In this document: positions 1 to 8,696 of the stretch, piece by piece
How the letters are laid out: each line of letters opens with the position of its first letter
How positions within the stretch are numbered: the first letter of the stretch is position 1
From: Flavobacteriaceae bacterium ASP10-09a
GTDB lineage: Bacteria; Bacteroidota; Bacteroidia; Flavobacteriales; Flavobacteriaceae
DNA: 47,441 nucleotides
NCBI GenBank assembly: GCA_000981625.1
Contig: LAQA01000038.1
Span: 3,754-51,194, forward strand
Direction of reading: 5' to 3'
Made by a program: the position numbers and the translations under genes
The notes under the pieces: generated by a model
What the model saw: only the letters and a program-made list of their open reading frames with translations
Told to the model about the DNA's origin: nothing
Database searches by the model: none

Positions 1-1101
1 ATAGGTTCCGGGAGTATCTGTATCTATATCATCTGTAATTACTAACGTTGCTGAACAATTGTCAGCAGTCGTAGCTCCTAAATCTGTATATACTGTAAAA
101 GCATCGTGGTTTACACTTGCAGCTCCGTTTAATGTTATACTTGGTGCAATATTATCTTCTACTGTTACTGTAGCAGTTCCGGTTGCGGAGACGTTTGAAG
201 GATTCGTAACAGTAAGTGTAACTGTTTGTGCTCCTATTTCAGCACATGTAAATGTTGTGTTATCTAATACATAAGTCAATATGCCTCCTGAATTGTCAGT
301 TGAGCCATTATTAACCTGTGCAGGTGTTATTGTGGCGATTCCATTAACATCCAATTGGACTGTGAAGTTTTGAGTGACAACAGTTGGAGGAATATTATCA
401 GATACAGCCTGGTCTTTAAGGTAACTCAAAATATTGTCGAACAAGTTAGCCTGTGTTTGCTGTGGGGTCCAAGAAGAATGTTGTCCTCCCACAAACGCCA
501 ACGTGATACCACCAAAGAACACAGTTCCTTGGCCATATGTCTTTTCTGTAAGTATAGCCCGATTGTTTTGATCCTTGATCAAGGTCGTTCCACCACTTTG
601 TACATATGTATGTGAAAATTGACTACCTCCGTAAGTGTTATTTGCAGGCAGTTTAGGACCGTTAAATATTGGATGACCTGTAGCTACTGGATATCCAAAA
701 TTACTAAGCCCCCAGATAAGTTTTGCTCCACCAAAACCAAGATTACTTAAACCACTTGGACACTCATTTGGAGCTGCGTTAAAGAATAAGGATCCTCCCT
801 GACTTACCCAGTTCTCGAATCCTGCCCTATTCTCATCTACAAATGTGACCATCTCGCAGGTTCCATAATTACTGCCATCTACAAAAATTAATTTGTGAGC
901 GGAAGAGAATAACGTATTGGGATCTGTTGTCTCGAAATCTTGTCTCTGCCAATTACCAGCACCAAAAGTTCTATTTAGGGCATCTTCACCTCCTGTTCTA
1001 TTCCAGTAATTGCCAGTCGTATTAGTTCTTAAATAAATAACCTCTTGAGCATAAATGTTTACGCTCAATATTAGTGTTAGAAGTATTAATAACTTTTTCA
1101 T
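1..1101 (-). CDS. Secreted HYR/Ig-like repeat protein, 5' part (C-terminus outside window)
   Basis: The frame is open from an ATG at 1101 down to the window edge, so only the first 367 codons are seen. It starts with a cleavable signal peptide (MKKLLILLTLILSVNIYAQ). About 230 residues follow that look like a ThuA/glutamine-amidotransferase-like alpha/beta domain, with strands such as KLIFVDGS, an FENWVSQGGSLFF segment and a YGQGTVFFGG segment. After that come Ig-like repeats: a HYR-type unit (TVQLDVNGIATITPAQVNN through TATVTVEDN) and the start of a DUF5011-type unit (APSITLNGAASVNHD). Such repeat proteins are usually cell-surface or T9SS substrates in Flavobacteriaceae, but the sorting domain would lie outside the window. 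Only 5 nt separate it from the upstream gene, so the two are probably co-transcribed. The domain naming is by eye. Confidence 0.8.
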   Translation of the reverse strand, partial: MKKLLILLTLILSVNIYAQEVIYLRTNTTGNYWNRTGGEDALNRTFGAGNWQRQDFETTDPNTLFSSAHKLIFVDGSNYGTCEMVTFVDENRAGFENWVSQGGSLFFNAAPNECPSGLSNLGFGGAKLIWGLSNFGYPVATGHPIFNGPKLPANNTYGGSQFSHTYVQSGGTTLIKDQNNRAILTEKTYGQGTVFFGGITLAFVGGQHSSWTPQQTQANLFDNILSYLKDQAVSDNIPPTVVTQNFTVQLDVNGIATITPAQVNNGSTDNSGGILTYVLDNTTFTCAEIGAQTVTLTVTNPSNVSATGTATVTVEDNIAPSITLNGAASVNHDAFTVYTDLGATTADNCSATLVITDDIDTDTPGTY

Positions 1102-1106
1102 TAGTT

Positions 1107-1502
1107 CTAATTTTTTATTATAGTTAAAGTAACTGTTGATTCGTCAAATATTGAAAGGTGATCAAACACATTGATCTTAGGTCCAGTGATACAGTCACTA
1201 AATAATTCGGTTTGTCCAGCAAGGCCATTGATAGAAAGAATACCAGATCCTATAGACTCCCCATCCATCGAAAAATCATATTTCAATGAAATAGTCAAGC
1301 TTTCTGAAGTAGTGTTTTTAGTTTTTATGAATAGAGTTTCAAAATCGTCGCAATTACCTTTTTTATAACTGATTTCGACACCATCGATCGTAGTAAGAAG
1401 TTGCCAGTTATCAGTTTGGTTTTGTGCCATTGTAGAAGCACAGAAAAACAGTACAGTTATATAAATAAAATGGGTTAATTTTTTTGTAATTTTTCTCATC
1501 AT
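1107..1502 (-). CDS. Small secreted protein of unknown function
   Basis: This is a 131-residue protein with a clear Sec signal peptide (hydrophobic core FIYITVLFFCASTMAQ, cleavage likely after AQ). The mature part is short, begins NWQLLTTIDGVEISYKKGNC and has two cysteines (GNCDDFETL and FSDCITG) that could form a disulfide. It is predicted to be mostly beta. Two adjacent ATG codons (1502 and 1499) are possible starts. It lies 5 nt upstream of the HYR-repeat gene in the same direction, so it probably belongs to the same transcript and may act with that exported protein. I do not recognise a named family. Confidence 0.75.
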   Translation of the reverse strand: MMRKITKKLTHFIYITVLFFCASTMAQNQTDNWQLLTTIDGVEISYKKGNCDDFETLFIKTKNTTSESLTISLKYDFSMDGESIGSGILSINGLAGQTELFSDCITGPKINVFDHLSIFDESTVTLTIIKN

Positions 1503-1661
1503 AATTGGTTTTATTTTTTGTTCTAATATTTACTATATTTTTATTCGGTAAAAGTATTCAGTTAACCAACTTTACTTTTAGAAGTTTGATAACAAAAATG
1601 TCAATCTCAAAAAAGAAATTATTATTAGTGCTATAAAATGTTTTGGTTGCAAGGAACTAAC

Positions 1662-1684
1662 AAAAAAGTGTAATTTTTTTACAC
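1662..1684 (-). terminator. Possible rho-independent terminator
   Basis: Read on the minus strand, a 6-bp stem (GTGTAA / TTACAC, plus-strand arms 1668-1673 and 1679-1684) closes a 5-nt A loop and is followed by TTTTTTG. It lies about 200 nt downstream of the response-regulator stop. The stem is short and GC-poor, so support is modest. Confidence 0.35.
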
Positions 1685-1796
1685 AAGTTTAGTTTCATAT
1701 ACGTTTAAAACGTTCTAAAAATTAGTAAGTAGTGGGGGAACAAACAAAACTGATGAAAAAAGAAACATAAATTCGCTCAATTAATGAGGTAATTGC

Positions 1797-1843
1797 ATAT
1801 CATTAATAATGAAAAATACCATCATAGACCTTATTAATGATAT
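1797..1843. repeat. 13-bp perfect inverted repeat downstream of the response regulator
   Basis: The arm ATATCATTAATAA (1797-1809) is the exact reverse complement of TTATTAATGATAT (1831-1843), with a 21-nt spacer. It starts about 40 nt past the stop of the minus-strand response regulator. It could be a transcript-end hairpin or a protein site. There is no T tract next to it on either strand. Confidence 0.6.
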
Positions 1844-1882
1844 TTAAGTGGCTCAATACTAATAAATAAGGCTCGTGAAGAT

Positions 1883-2443
1883 TTAAATTAATCCGCTTTT
1901 TAAAGCAAATTTTATGAGTTCGGCTGTGTTTTGACACTTTGATTTATCTAAAATTGCTCTACGGTAAGAATCTACTGTATGCCTACTAATAAATAATTTT
2001 TCGCCAATGTTTTGGCTACTTAGTCCATTAGACATTTCTCTAATAATTTGTATTTCTCTGATGTTTAAATTTATCTTATACTTTGTATTAAAACGTTGTA
2101 AAGAATTTTTTAATTCATCAATAGAAATCGGATTTAAAAGATAATCGAAAACTGAAGCTTTTAAAGCCTTGATCGCATAATGAGAATGTTCTGAAAGTAA
2201 TATAATCTTTACATCTAGTCCGCGTTTACTTGTTTCTTCGGCAATTTCCAGACCAGAAAGTCGTGGTAATTCTATTTGTACAAAAGCTAAATCTACTTCA
2301 GTATTTAGAATAAAATTAAATCCTTCAGCTGCATCTTCAAATACACCAATTACTTCAACTTCATCAAATTTTATTAGTAAGTTTTTAATTTTCAGCAAAG
2401 ATGACTCCTCAGAATCTATTAAAACTGTTTTAATCTTGCTCAT
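1883..2443 (-). CDS. LuxR-family response regulator with a degenerate receiver domain
   Basis: The 186-residue protein has a receiver domain (about 1-115) and a LuxR/GerE helix-turn-helix (about 125-186: NIREIQIIREMSNGLSSQNI, KLFISRHTVDSYRRA). In a normal receiver the strand reads like DLVFLDIQMP. Here it reads DLAFVQIELP, so the phospho-acceptor Asp is Gln56. The conserved Lys before Pro is also replaced (LLNPIS, Asn104), and the acidic pair is only partly kept (ID10 S E12). The switch Ser84 is present. Receivers of this kind usually cannot be phosphorylated normally, so the DNA-binding output may be constitutive or controlled by another input or partner. No histidine kinase is adjacent. It may regulate nearby exported-protein genes, but that is only inference. 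Confidence 0.88.
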   Translation of the reverse strand: MSKIKTVLIDSEESSLLKIKNLLIKFDEVEVIGVFEDAAEGFNFILNTEVDLAFVQIELPRLSGLEIAEETSKRGLDVKIILLSEHSHYAIKALKASVFDYLLNPISIDELKNSLQRFNTKYKINLNIREIQIIREMSNGLSSQNIGEKLFISRHTVDSYRRAILDKSKCQNTAELIKFALKSGLI

Positions 2444-2573
2444 TACGAGATTTATTTAATACATGTTAAACTTATAATTACATTGTAGGGGATTTGCAAA
2501 AACATGATTTTACTCATTTATAAATTTATCATTCTAGCCCATAAAAGCTAGTTCAATAAGAGTCTTTATTCTT

Positions 2574-3491
2574 TTAAAAAGATCTTATTGCACGCACATA
2601 GTTTTGGGAACTTTTAAAAACAGCAGACTCTCCACCATTAGATAGATCCAAAATCCATACGCTACTTGCAGAGCTTTCTGTAGAACTCCAGTAAGTATTG
2701 TTTACAAAAACTTCACCACCATTGTCAAGGGCAGTGGTATTAATTATAGCATTATTTTGGTACATTAGATTTAACTCAAACTTGCTAGGCAAATACCAAT
2801 CTCCATAAACAGTATTATTCTCGACAATTTCTAATTCATTACAAAGTCTAGCTGCATAGAGGGTTTCAATAGATTCTTTAGCCACATGTGCCGATATTAT
2901 TATAGAATTATTTGCCTTACCTGCATATACTCCATTTCCTCTTGCCTGTGTTATTACAAAAGAACCTTCAAACCATTCTATTGAAGAACTTTGATTTGTT
3001 TTCGCACACACCAAGCCATGTTGATTCGTTTCATCTACCCAAAAAACAACTCCACCATGTGCAAAATCACCTATTGTGTAACTTGGCACATTACCTGCTG
3101 TTTTAGCATACAAAGCGAAAGGAACACTTAAAAGTTGACTAGTTCCTGAAATAGTATAATTAACTGTCCCTGTAGGGTCTGTTTCTGTTTTAATAAAATA
3201 ACGATCTGCACTCCAATCAATTTCAGAAAAATCACCAGAAACAATAGCACCAGCACCAATTTCTAAGGTTACTAATCCATTAACATTGGTCATTGGTGAA
3301 TGAGTTTCTACATAAATTGCATTTCCAGATGCTGAGTTTTCCAAAATACTTATTTGCATACCAATAGATATATTGCTTAACAAATCACCATTTGCATCTC
3401 TTACTATTGCTTGATAACTCATTTTTTCAGGAGCTTGTGAGAACCCAACTGTGGTTATTACAAGTACTAAAATTAATAATATATTTTTCAT
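2574..3491 (-). CDS. Secreted DUF1566-type (Lcl C-terminal-like) protein
   Basis: The 305-residue protein has a signal peptide (MKNILLILVLVITTVGFSQA). It continues with the Bacteroidota N-terminal module beginning APEKMSYQAIVRDANG and ending SVPFALYAKTAGN (about 20-133). The C-terminal region (about 137-305) is a DUF1566/FGE-like fold, with GGVVFWVDE, ARLCNELEI, WYLPSKFELNLMYQN, NNTYWSSTE and a final YVRAIRSF. Its function is unknown; this class is extracellular and possibly carbohydrate or adhesion related. It has no T9SS sorting domain of its own. It starts 2 nt after the stop of the T9SS gene at 3494-3958, so the two form an operon, a common pairing in flavobacteria. Confidence 0.85.
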   Translation of the reverse strand: MKNILLILVLVITTVGFSQAPEKMSYQAIVRDANGDLLSNISIGMQISILENSASGNAIYVETHSPMTNVNGLVTLEIGAGAIVSGDFSEIDWSADRYFIKTETDPTGTVNYTISGTSQLLSVPFALYAKTAGNVPSYTIGDFAHGGVVFWVDETNQHGLVCAKTNQSSSIEWFEGSFVITQARGNGVYAGKANNSIIISAHVAKESIETLYAARLCNELEIVENNTVYGDWYLPSKFELNLMYQNNAIINTTALDNGGEVFVNNTYWSSTESSASSVWILDLSNGGESAVFKSSQNYVRAIRSF

Positions 3492-3493
3492 TG

Positions 3494-3958
3494 TTAATTT
3501 TTTATTATTTTAAATACTTTTAGTTGTTTTTTATTTTGATGAACCTTTAACAGATAGATACCAGCAGCCATATATTTCATGGCGATTGGCGTATTTTCTT
3601 GATTTACTTTTCCGTTTTTAATCAATCTACCATTAATATCATAAATTGAGTAAGACAGTTCTTTTAATTTATTATCTAATAAAGATAAAATTATTTTATC
3701 ACTAGTTGGGTTCGGATAAGTTAAGGCTTTTAAAGTTAATGTTTTTAAATCGGGATTCGACAAAGTGTATAATTCTATGCTTTGTTGAATACCTTGCGCC
3801 ACTGAACCACTACTAGCAATGTTTGTATTTACAACCAACTGACCTACTGTATAACTTACAGAACCTATTCCAGTTGCATTACCTCCTGATACTGTCACAA
3901 TTGCTTGGGAGTAAAATAAAGATGTATTTAAAAAAAAAATAAGTAATATTAATCTCAT
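3494..3958 (-). CDS. Small T9SS type A sorting-domain protein
   Basis: The 154-residue protein has a signal peptide (LILLIFFLNTSLFYSQA) and a short module with GIGSVSYTVGQLVVNT and GSVAQGIQQSIELYTL (about 22-68). It ends in a T9SS type A C-terminal sorting domain (about 78-154) with the typical YPNPTSDKIILSL, YSIYDINGRLI, MAAGIYLLKV and KVFKIIKN blocks. Such domains direct export across the outer membrane through PorU/PorV-type machinery and are then cleaved or anchored. The gene is mostly signal plus a small pseudo-repeat, so it may be a surface fibre or a carrier for the co-transcribed DUF1566 protein. A long gap lies upstream. Confidence 0.88.
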   Translation of the reverse strand: MRLILLIFFLNTSLFYSQAIVTVSGGNATGIGSVSYTVGQLVVNTNIASSGSVAQGIQQSIELYTLSNPDLKTLTLKALTYPNPTSDKIILSLLDNKLKELSYSIYDINGRLIKNGKVNQENTPIAMKYMAAGIYLLKVHQNKKQLKVFKIIKN

Positions 3959-4844
3959 AAATATATTTTTATATATAATATAAACAGTTAAAGTGTGTGT
4001 TTAAAAATCTATAATCTAAGTAAGCCGTTATAATAATATAGTTCAGCATACAATGATAACAAAAATAAAAGATTCATTAAAATAAAAAGAGGGTGATTTT
4101 TCTAACCCTTACTTCTTTAAAAAAACAAGAGCCTGATTATATGAAATTTAGCTAAAAATATTTTTTATACTAATATATAAATATTATAAACGATAGTTTT
4201 TAAAAACTCAACAAAAATAAAGAAAGAAAGAAACTCTACTTAAAAACAATTTTAAAGTGGATTAATAATTAAAGAATTTTATCATAAATTGAAATAAATG
4301 TTTACTTTAATTTTTAGCTGTGTGTTTTCGGAATTTTCTAAAAAAAAACAGCAACTTAAGTACAAGAAAAAATTTACAAAACTTGTTATTGGAAAAACAC
4401 AGTTATATTGAATAGAATTAGAGTGTAATGCACTAATTTAAAATCAAAAAAGAAAATTTCGATTTTTAAATGACCAAATAAGTATCCAAACTTTTAGTCT
4501 TAGAAAAATTACATAGGACTTCGGAATACTGGAACAAGTTTAAGTTTGCGATATTACAAATTCAACATCCCAAAAATTTTACAAATTCTTTTTCACTTTA
4601 CTTAAGAAGCTACAGAAGCATTATTAATTATTACTGCAAATCAAAGCCTCTAGGCAAACCCCTACTAGTGGTTTCTAAACAAGATAGTAGCACAGTAAAT
4701 ATTTGTAAAATAACTAAAAAGCGACTTCGCATTACCCACAAAAGGCAGCAAAAATATTTACTGATTTGTGACGTTTTAAAGACTTGTTTTTTAGCGTTAT
4801 TCTTACAAGCATAAATTGTACCTTTGCAAAAAATTTCAATTCAA
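3959..4844. other. Long gene-poor AT-rich gap
   Basis: There is no convincing gene in almost 900 bp. The part up to about 4480 is dense in A/T runs and stop codons. From 4482 to 4813 one plus-strand frame stays open for about 110 codons and ends in TAA, but it is preceded directly by TAA and has no ATG. Its translation (with segments RSYRSIINYYC and KITKKRLRITHKR) resembles no family I know. It could be the tail of a lost gene, an RNA gene or chance. Confidence 0.5.
4819..4826 (+). promoter_or_regulatory. Flavobacterial -7 box upstream of der
   Basis: TACCTTTG matches the Bacteroidota -7 consensus TAnnTTTG and lies 18 nt before the der ATG, which would give a very short leader. I do not find a TTG at the expected 17-23 nt spacing upstream, so the -33 element is weak or absent. 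Confidence 0.5.
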
Positions 4845-6155
4845 ATGAATAGCATTGTTGCCATTGTAGGAAGACCAAATGTTGGAAAGTCAACACTTTT
4901 TAATAGACTGGTTCAAAGAAGAGAAGCTATTGTAGATTCAGTTAGTGGAGTTACAAGAGACAGACATTATGGGAAATCTGACTGGAATGGAAAAGAATTT
5001 TCCGTGATAGATACAGGGGGATATATTGTAGGTTCTGATGATATTTTTGAAGAAGAAATTAGAAAACAAGTGAATCTTGCCATTGATGAAGCAGATTTAA
5101 TTGTTTTTGTAGTCAATGTTGAAGATGGTATTACACCTATGGACGCAGAAGTTGCTAAACTTCTACGTAAGGTAAAGAAGCCAATCTTTACCGTAGTCAA
5201 TAAAGTTGATAACGCAATGCGCGAACCAGACGCTATTGAATTTTATAATCTAGGTTTGGGCGATTACTATACAATAGCTTCCATTAATGGAAGTGGAACT
5301 GGAGACTTATTAGATGCTTTAGCAGAAAAAATGCCATCCGCTGAAGAAGTAGATTTAGAGAAAGAAGAATTACCAAGATTTGCAGTTGTTGGAAGACCAA
5401 ATGCAGGGAAATCTTCTTTTATAAATGCTTTAATTGGTGAAGAAAGAAATATTGTAACCGATATCGCAGGAACAACAAGAGATTCTATTGATACTAAATA
5501 CAATCGTTTTGGTTTCGACTTTAATTTAGTTGATACCGCAGGAATTCGTAAAAAATCTCGTGTAAAAGAAGATTTAGAATTTTATTCGGTAATGCGAGCT
5601 GTTCGTTCTATCGAATATTCTGATGTTATTATTTTAGTTGTAGATGCCACTCGTGGTTTTGAAGGTCAAGATCAAAATATTTTTTGGCTGGCAGAAAAAA
5701 ACAGAAAAGGTGTTGTTATCTTAATTAATAAATGGGATTTAATTGAGAAAGAAACGAACACAATGCGTGACTTTGAAGCTATGGTTAGAAAACAAATTGA
5801 GCCTTTTACAGATGTGCCAATTATATTTACTTCTACCTTAACAAAACAACGTCTGTTTAAAGCCATAGAAACTGCAGTAGAAGTTTTTGAAAAAAGAAAA
5901 TATAAAATACCTACGAGTAAGCTAAATGATGTAATGTTAGACATCATTAAAAGCTACCCACCACCAGCTACAAAAGGGAAATTTGTAAAGATTAAATATT
6001 GCATGCAATTACCTACAAAAACACCTCAGTTTGCATTTTTCTGTAACCTACCCCAATATGTTAGAGATTCATATAAACGCTTTTTGGAGAATAAATTAAG
6101 AGAAATCTATGATTTTTCTGGAGTGCCGATTACAATTTACTTTAGACAAAAATAA
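4845..6155 (+). CDS. der: Ribosome-assembly GTPase Der (EngA)
   Basis: Der is a tandem-GTPase factor required for late 50S ribosome assembly. The first G domain begins almost at the N-terminus (P-loop [12 protein letters not shown], then [16 protein letters not shown]) and the second starts near residue 175 ([33 protein letters not shown]). A C-terminal KH-like domain covers the last 80 or so residues and ends [11 protein letters not shown]. The length of 436 residues is normal. I chose the ATG at 4845, which gives [12 protein letters not shown]; an in-frame TTG at 4824 would add seven residues and overlap the -7 box. It is followed by a strong hairpin and has no operon partner. Confidence 0.97.
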   Translation: MNSIVAIVGRPNVGKSTLFNRLVQRREAIVDSVSGVTRDRHYGKSDWNGKEFSVIDTGGYIVGSDDIFEEEIRKQVNLAIDEADLIVFVVNVEDGITPMDAEVAKLLRKVKKPIFTVVNKVDNAMREPDAIEFYNLGLGDYYTIASINGSGTGDLLDALAEKMPSAEEVDLEKEELPRFAVVGRPNAGKSSFINALIGEERNIVTDIAGTTRDSIDTKYNRFGFDFNLVDTAGIRKKSRVKEDLEFYSVMRAVRSIEYSDVIILVVDATRGFEGQDQNIFWLAEKNRKGVVILINKWDLIEKETNTMRDFEAMVRKQIEPFTDVPIIFTSTLTKQRLFKAIETAVEVFEKRKYKIPTSKLNDVMLDIIKSYPPPATKGKFVKIKYCMQLPTKTPQFAFFCNLPQYVRDSYKRFLENKLREIYDFSGVPITIYFRQK

Positions 6156-6174
6156 CGATTACGCTTTCTTTTTA

Positions 6175-6223
6175 TAGATTCCTCCTGATGCTTATGTTAA
6201 ATAGAAGCTTTAGGAGGAATCTA
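6175..6223 (+). terminator. Hairpin terminator after der
   Basis: A perfect 12-bp stem (TAGATTCCTCCT at 6175-6186 with AGGAGGAATCTA at 6212-6223) can extend inward through GCTT/AAGC pairs. It is followed by AATTTTATTT. It lies 20 nt after the der stop. The T run is interrupted, but the stem is the most GC-rich element in this intergenic stretch. Confidence 0.65.
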
Positions 6224-6302
6224 AATTTTATTTAGGCTGTAACTTTTGTTACCTTAATACGTCTAAAAGTATAATAACATTGTATTCACTTATTTAAAGT
6301 AT

Positions 6303-8690
6303 ATGAAAATCATAGCCTCTAATTCAGTTTCTGAAAAAGAATTACCCTTACAATTAAACATTTCTTTTCAGAAAGTTTTTATGTTGTTTGAAAAATATGG
6401 AAACAAAAAATTTGTAAACCATCCATTTCATGGAGCAGCAAAAGAAATGGTGCGCCTTTTCGAAAAACATCCTGAGTTAAATACTGGCTTTTCTGATTAT
6501 TCTTTATTGGAAAAATACAAAGAAGAAATAAATTTATTATTAGATCCTTTGTTTCCAGAGCCCTTACAATTGAACGAAATAAAAGCGGCAAGTATTCCTT
6601 TTTCGTTTACATCTTTTAAGTTTACAGAACGTTTCGAAAATATTATAAATAATGCTGGTGAAGACTACGAATTAGAGGTTCGTAATTTTGAAGATGACGG
6701 CATGTATATTATGGCTTGTACGTTTATTTTAGGTTTTGTACACGGTTATAATGTAGATGTAAAAAGACCATTTTATTTTGATATTCCTGATAAAAGAACA
6801 GGGACAATGAAATATTACAGAGCCACTTTTAATGCTGATTTTTGCGATATAACATCCACCGAAAATGCACCTACATTAACACCAGAAGATTTTAAAGAGC
6901 TTTTAAATAATTTTGAAAACATTGATTTATGGAGAGAGAAATTTCCCCCGAACAGTTATATTTTTAAAGGTTTTGGACTCATCAATTTATTTGATGTTAC
7001 TGCAGAAGAAATGATTTCTTCTATTAAAGAAAATTTACTAGCCGGTGGTGAAAAACTACTCCCAAAATTACAAGACAACTTAAGAGACTTTTATAGTATA
7101 AAAGATTTAAAATTAGGCTACTCTATTTTTGACAATATAAACTCGAAAATTCGCGAAACTATTGTAAAAAAATCAAACAGTATTATTCTAGAAAACGGCT
7201 TAGAAATAAGTTGTGATACCAGCTATTTCTGTAGTGCGCTCCTAGAAAAAGTTTTTAAAAATCATGAAACTTTTATAATTTCTGACGTAGAAAAATATGG
7301 GTTGGCAACCAATAAGAATCCTTTTTATAGAAACCTTCACAAAAACGGAATTCAAAGTATTCTTTTAATTCCTATTGAAGCAACTGCAAATGGAGACCTA
7401 GCATTACTAGAAATTGCATCTCCAAGAGCTTATGAGTTAAACTCTGTAAATATTAATAAACTAAAAGATATTATTCCTGTTTTTGAAGCTGCTGTTAAAA
7501 GAACATCAGAAGAACGACAGAATGTTTTAGAAGCTACAATACAAGAGCATTACACATCAATTCATAGTGCTGTAAAATGGCGTTTTTATGAAGCTGCAGA
7601 AAAATATCACGTAGAGCATCAAACCAATGAAAATGCAAAGTTAGATGAAATTGTATTTAGCGACGTGTATCCTTTGTATGGACAAAGCGATATAAAAGGT
7701 TCGTCAGAAGCAAGAAATAACGCTATTCAAGAAGATCTAAGTACACAATTATCATTGGCTATAAACGTCTTAAAAGATGCTTGTAAAAACGAATCTTTAC
7801 CAATTTACAATGAACTGATGTTTCGTGTTTCTACTTTTTTAAAGGATATAAAAAAAGGCTTAAACGCTGGTGATGAGATAAATATTTTAGAGTTTTTAAA
7901 GCGCGATATCTACCCTATCTTTAGTCATGTTAAGGAATTAAACACAGTACTTTCTGAAAAAGTAAGTATTTATATGGAACGTTTAGACAAAGACCTAGGT
8001 GTCGTTTATGAGAAAAGAAAAAATTACGAAAACAGCGTAAATATCTTAAATGATAAACTTGCTAAATACATCGATAAAAAACAGAAAGAAGCACAAAAAA
8101 TGTATCCTCATTATTTTGAAAGATACAAAACTGATGGTATTGAATTTAACATGTATATCGGCCAATCGATTACAAAAGAAGATACATTTGATGAGATTTA
8201 CCTCTACAACTTACGTTTGTGGCAATTACAAACCATGTGTGAAATGGAAAACATTGCTTTTAATGAACGAAAAAACATGGAGCATGAACTAAGAGTTGCT
8301 TCCCTTATTTTGGTACATAGTAACCCAATGGCTATAAAATTTAGAATGGATGAGAAACAATTTGATGTTGATGGCGCTTACAACATTAGATACGAAATCA
8401 TTAAAAAGAGAATTGACAAAGCTAACTTGAAAGGAACTAATGAACGCCTAACAACCCCAGGTAAACTGGCCATTGTGTACTCGCAAGATAAAGACGCTTT
8501 AGAGTATATAAAGTACATCAACTTTTTACAATCTAGAAATCAATTAGGAAAAATTGAGTTTTTAGAATTGGAGGATTTACAAGGTGTTTCTGGCCTAAAG
8601 GCTTTAAGAGTTGAAATTATATATCAAAAAGATTTTGATGCAAAGAGCACTATCACTTTTAATGATTTAATTAAAGAAATTGAAGCTTAG
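6303..8690 (+). CDS. Large GAF-domain protein, flavobacterial type
   Basis: The 795-residue cytosolic protein has no signal peptide or membrane segment. A GAF-like ligand-binding domain fits about residues 270-400 (NSIILENGLEISCDTSYFCS, ETFIISDVEKYGL, NGIQSILLIPIEA, LLEIASPRAYELN). It is flanked by an N-terminal conserved region (FEKYGNKKFVNHPFHGAAKE) and a long, mostly helical C-terminal half with coiled-coil character (MERLDKDLGVVYEKRKNYEN). No kinase, cyclase or HTH output is visible, so the role is unknown; it could be a sensory scaffold. It is transcribed alone and converges on the HD-PycTM gene with only 6 nt between the two stop codons. Confidence 0.8.
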   Translation: MKIIASNSVSEKELPLQLNISFQKVFMLFEKYGNKKFVNHPFHGAAKEMVRLFEKHPELNTGFSDYSLLEKYKEEINLLLDPLFPEPLQLNEIKAASIPFSFTSFKFTERFENIINNAGEDYELEVRNFEDDGMYIMACTFILGFVHGYNVDVKRPFYFDIPDKRTGTMKYYRATFNADFCDITSTENAPTLTPEDFKELLNNFENIDLWREKFPPNSYIFKGFGLINLFDVTAEEMISSIKENLLAGGEKLLPKLQDNLRDFYSIKDLKLGYSIFDNINSKIRETIVKKSNSIILENGLEISCDTSYFCSALLEKVFKNHETFIISDVEKYGLATNKNPFYRNLHKNGIQSILLIPIEATANGDLALLEIASPRAYELNSVNINKLKDIIPVFEAAVKRTSEERQNVLEATIQEHYTSIHSAVKWRFYEAAEKYHVEHQTNENAKLDEIVFSDVYPLYGQSDIKGSSEARNNAIQEDLSTQLSLAINVLKDACKNESLPIYNELMFRVSTFLKDIKKGLNAGDEINILEFLKRDIYPIFSHVKELNTVLSEKVSIYMERLDKDLGVVYEKRKNYENSVNILNDKLAKYIDKKQKEAQKMYPHYFERYKTDGIEFNMYIGQSITKEDTFDEIYLYNLRLWQLQTMCEMENIAFNERKNMEHELRVASLILVHSNPMAIKFRMDEKQFDVDGAYNIRYEIIKKRIDKANLKGTNERLTTPGKLAIVYSQDKDALEYIKYINFLQSRNQLGKIEFLELEDLQGVSGLKALRVEIIYQKDFDAKSTITFNDLIKEIEA

Positions 8691-8696
8691 TAATCA

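Larger units (their letters stand above)
1503..1882. other. Gene-poor gap with two inverted repeats
   Basis: There is no credible gene between the small secreted protein and the response regulator. The gap holds a perfect 13-bp inverted repeat (1797-1809 and 1831-1843) and an AT-rich hairpin with a T tract on the minus strand (1662-1684), both listed separately. A short palindrome, ACGTTT-A-AAACGT, lies near 1700. I see no TAnnTTTG promoter box for the 1502 gene. Confidence 0.5.

Noticed and set aside
59..615. Plus-strand open frames at 59-274 and 355-615
   Set aside because: They lie opposite the HYR-repeat gene, whose minus-strand frame is open to the window edge with a signal peptide and recognisable domains.
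4824..4844. TTG start for der giving seven extra residues
   Set aside because: It overlaps the -7 box and the family begins at [12 protein letters not shown].
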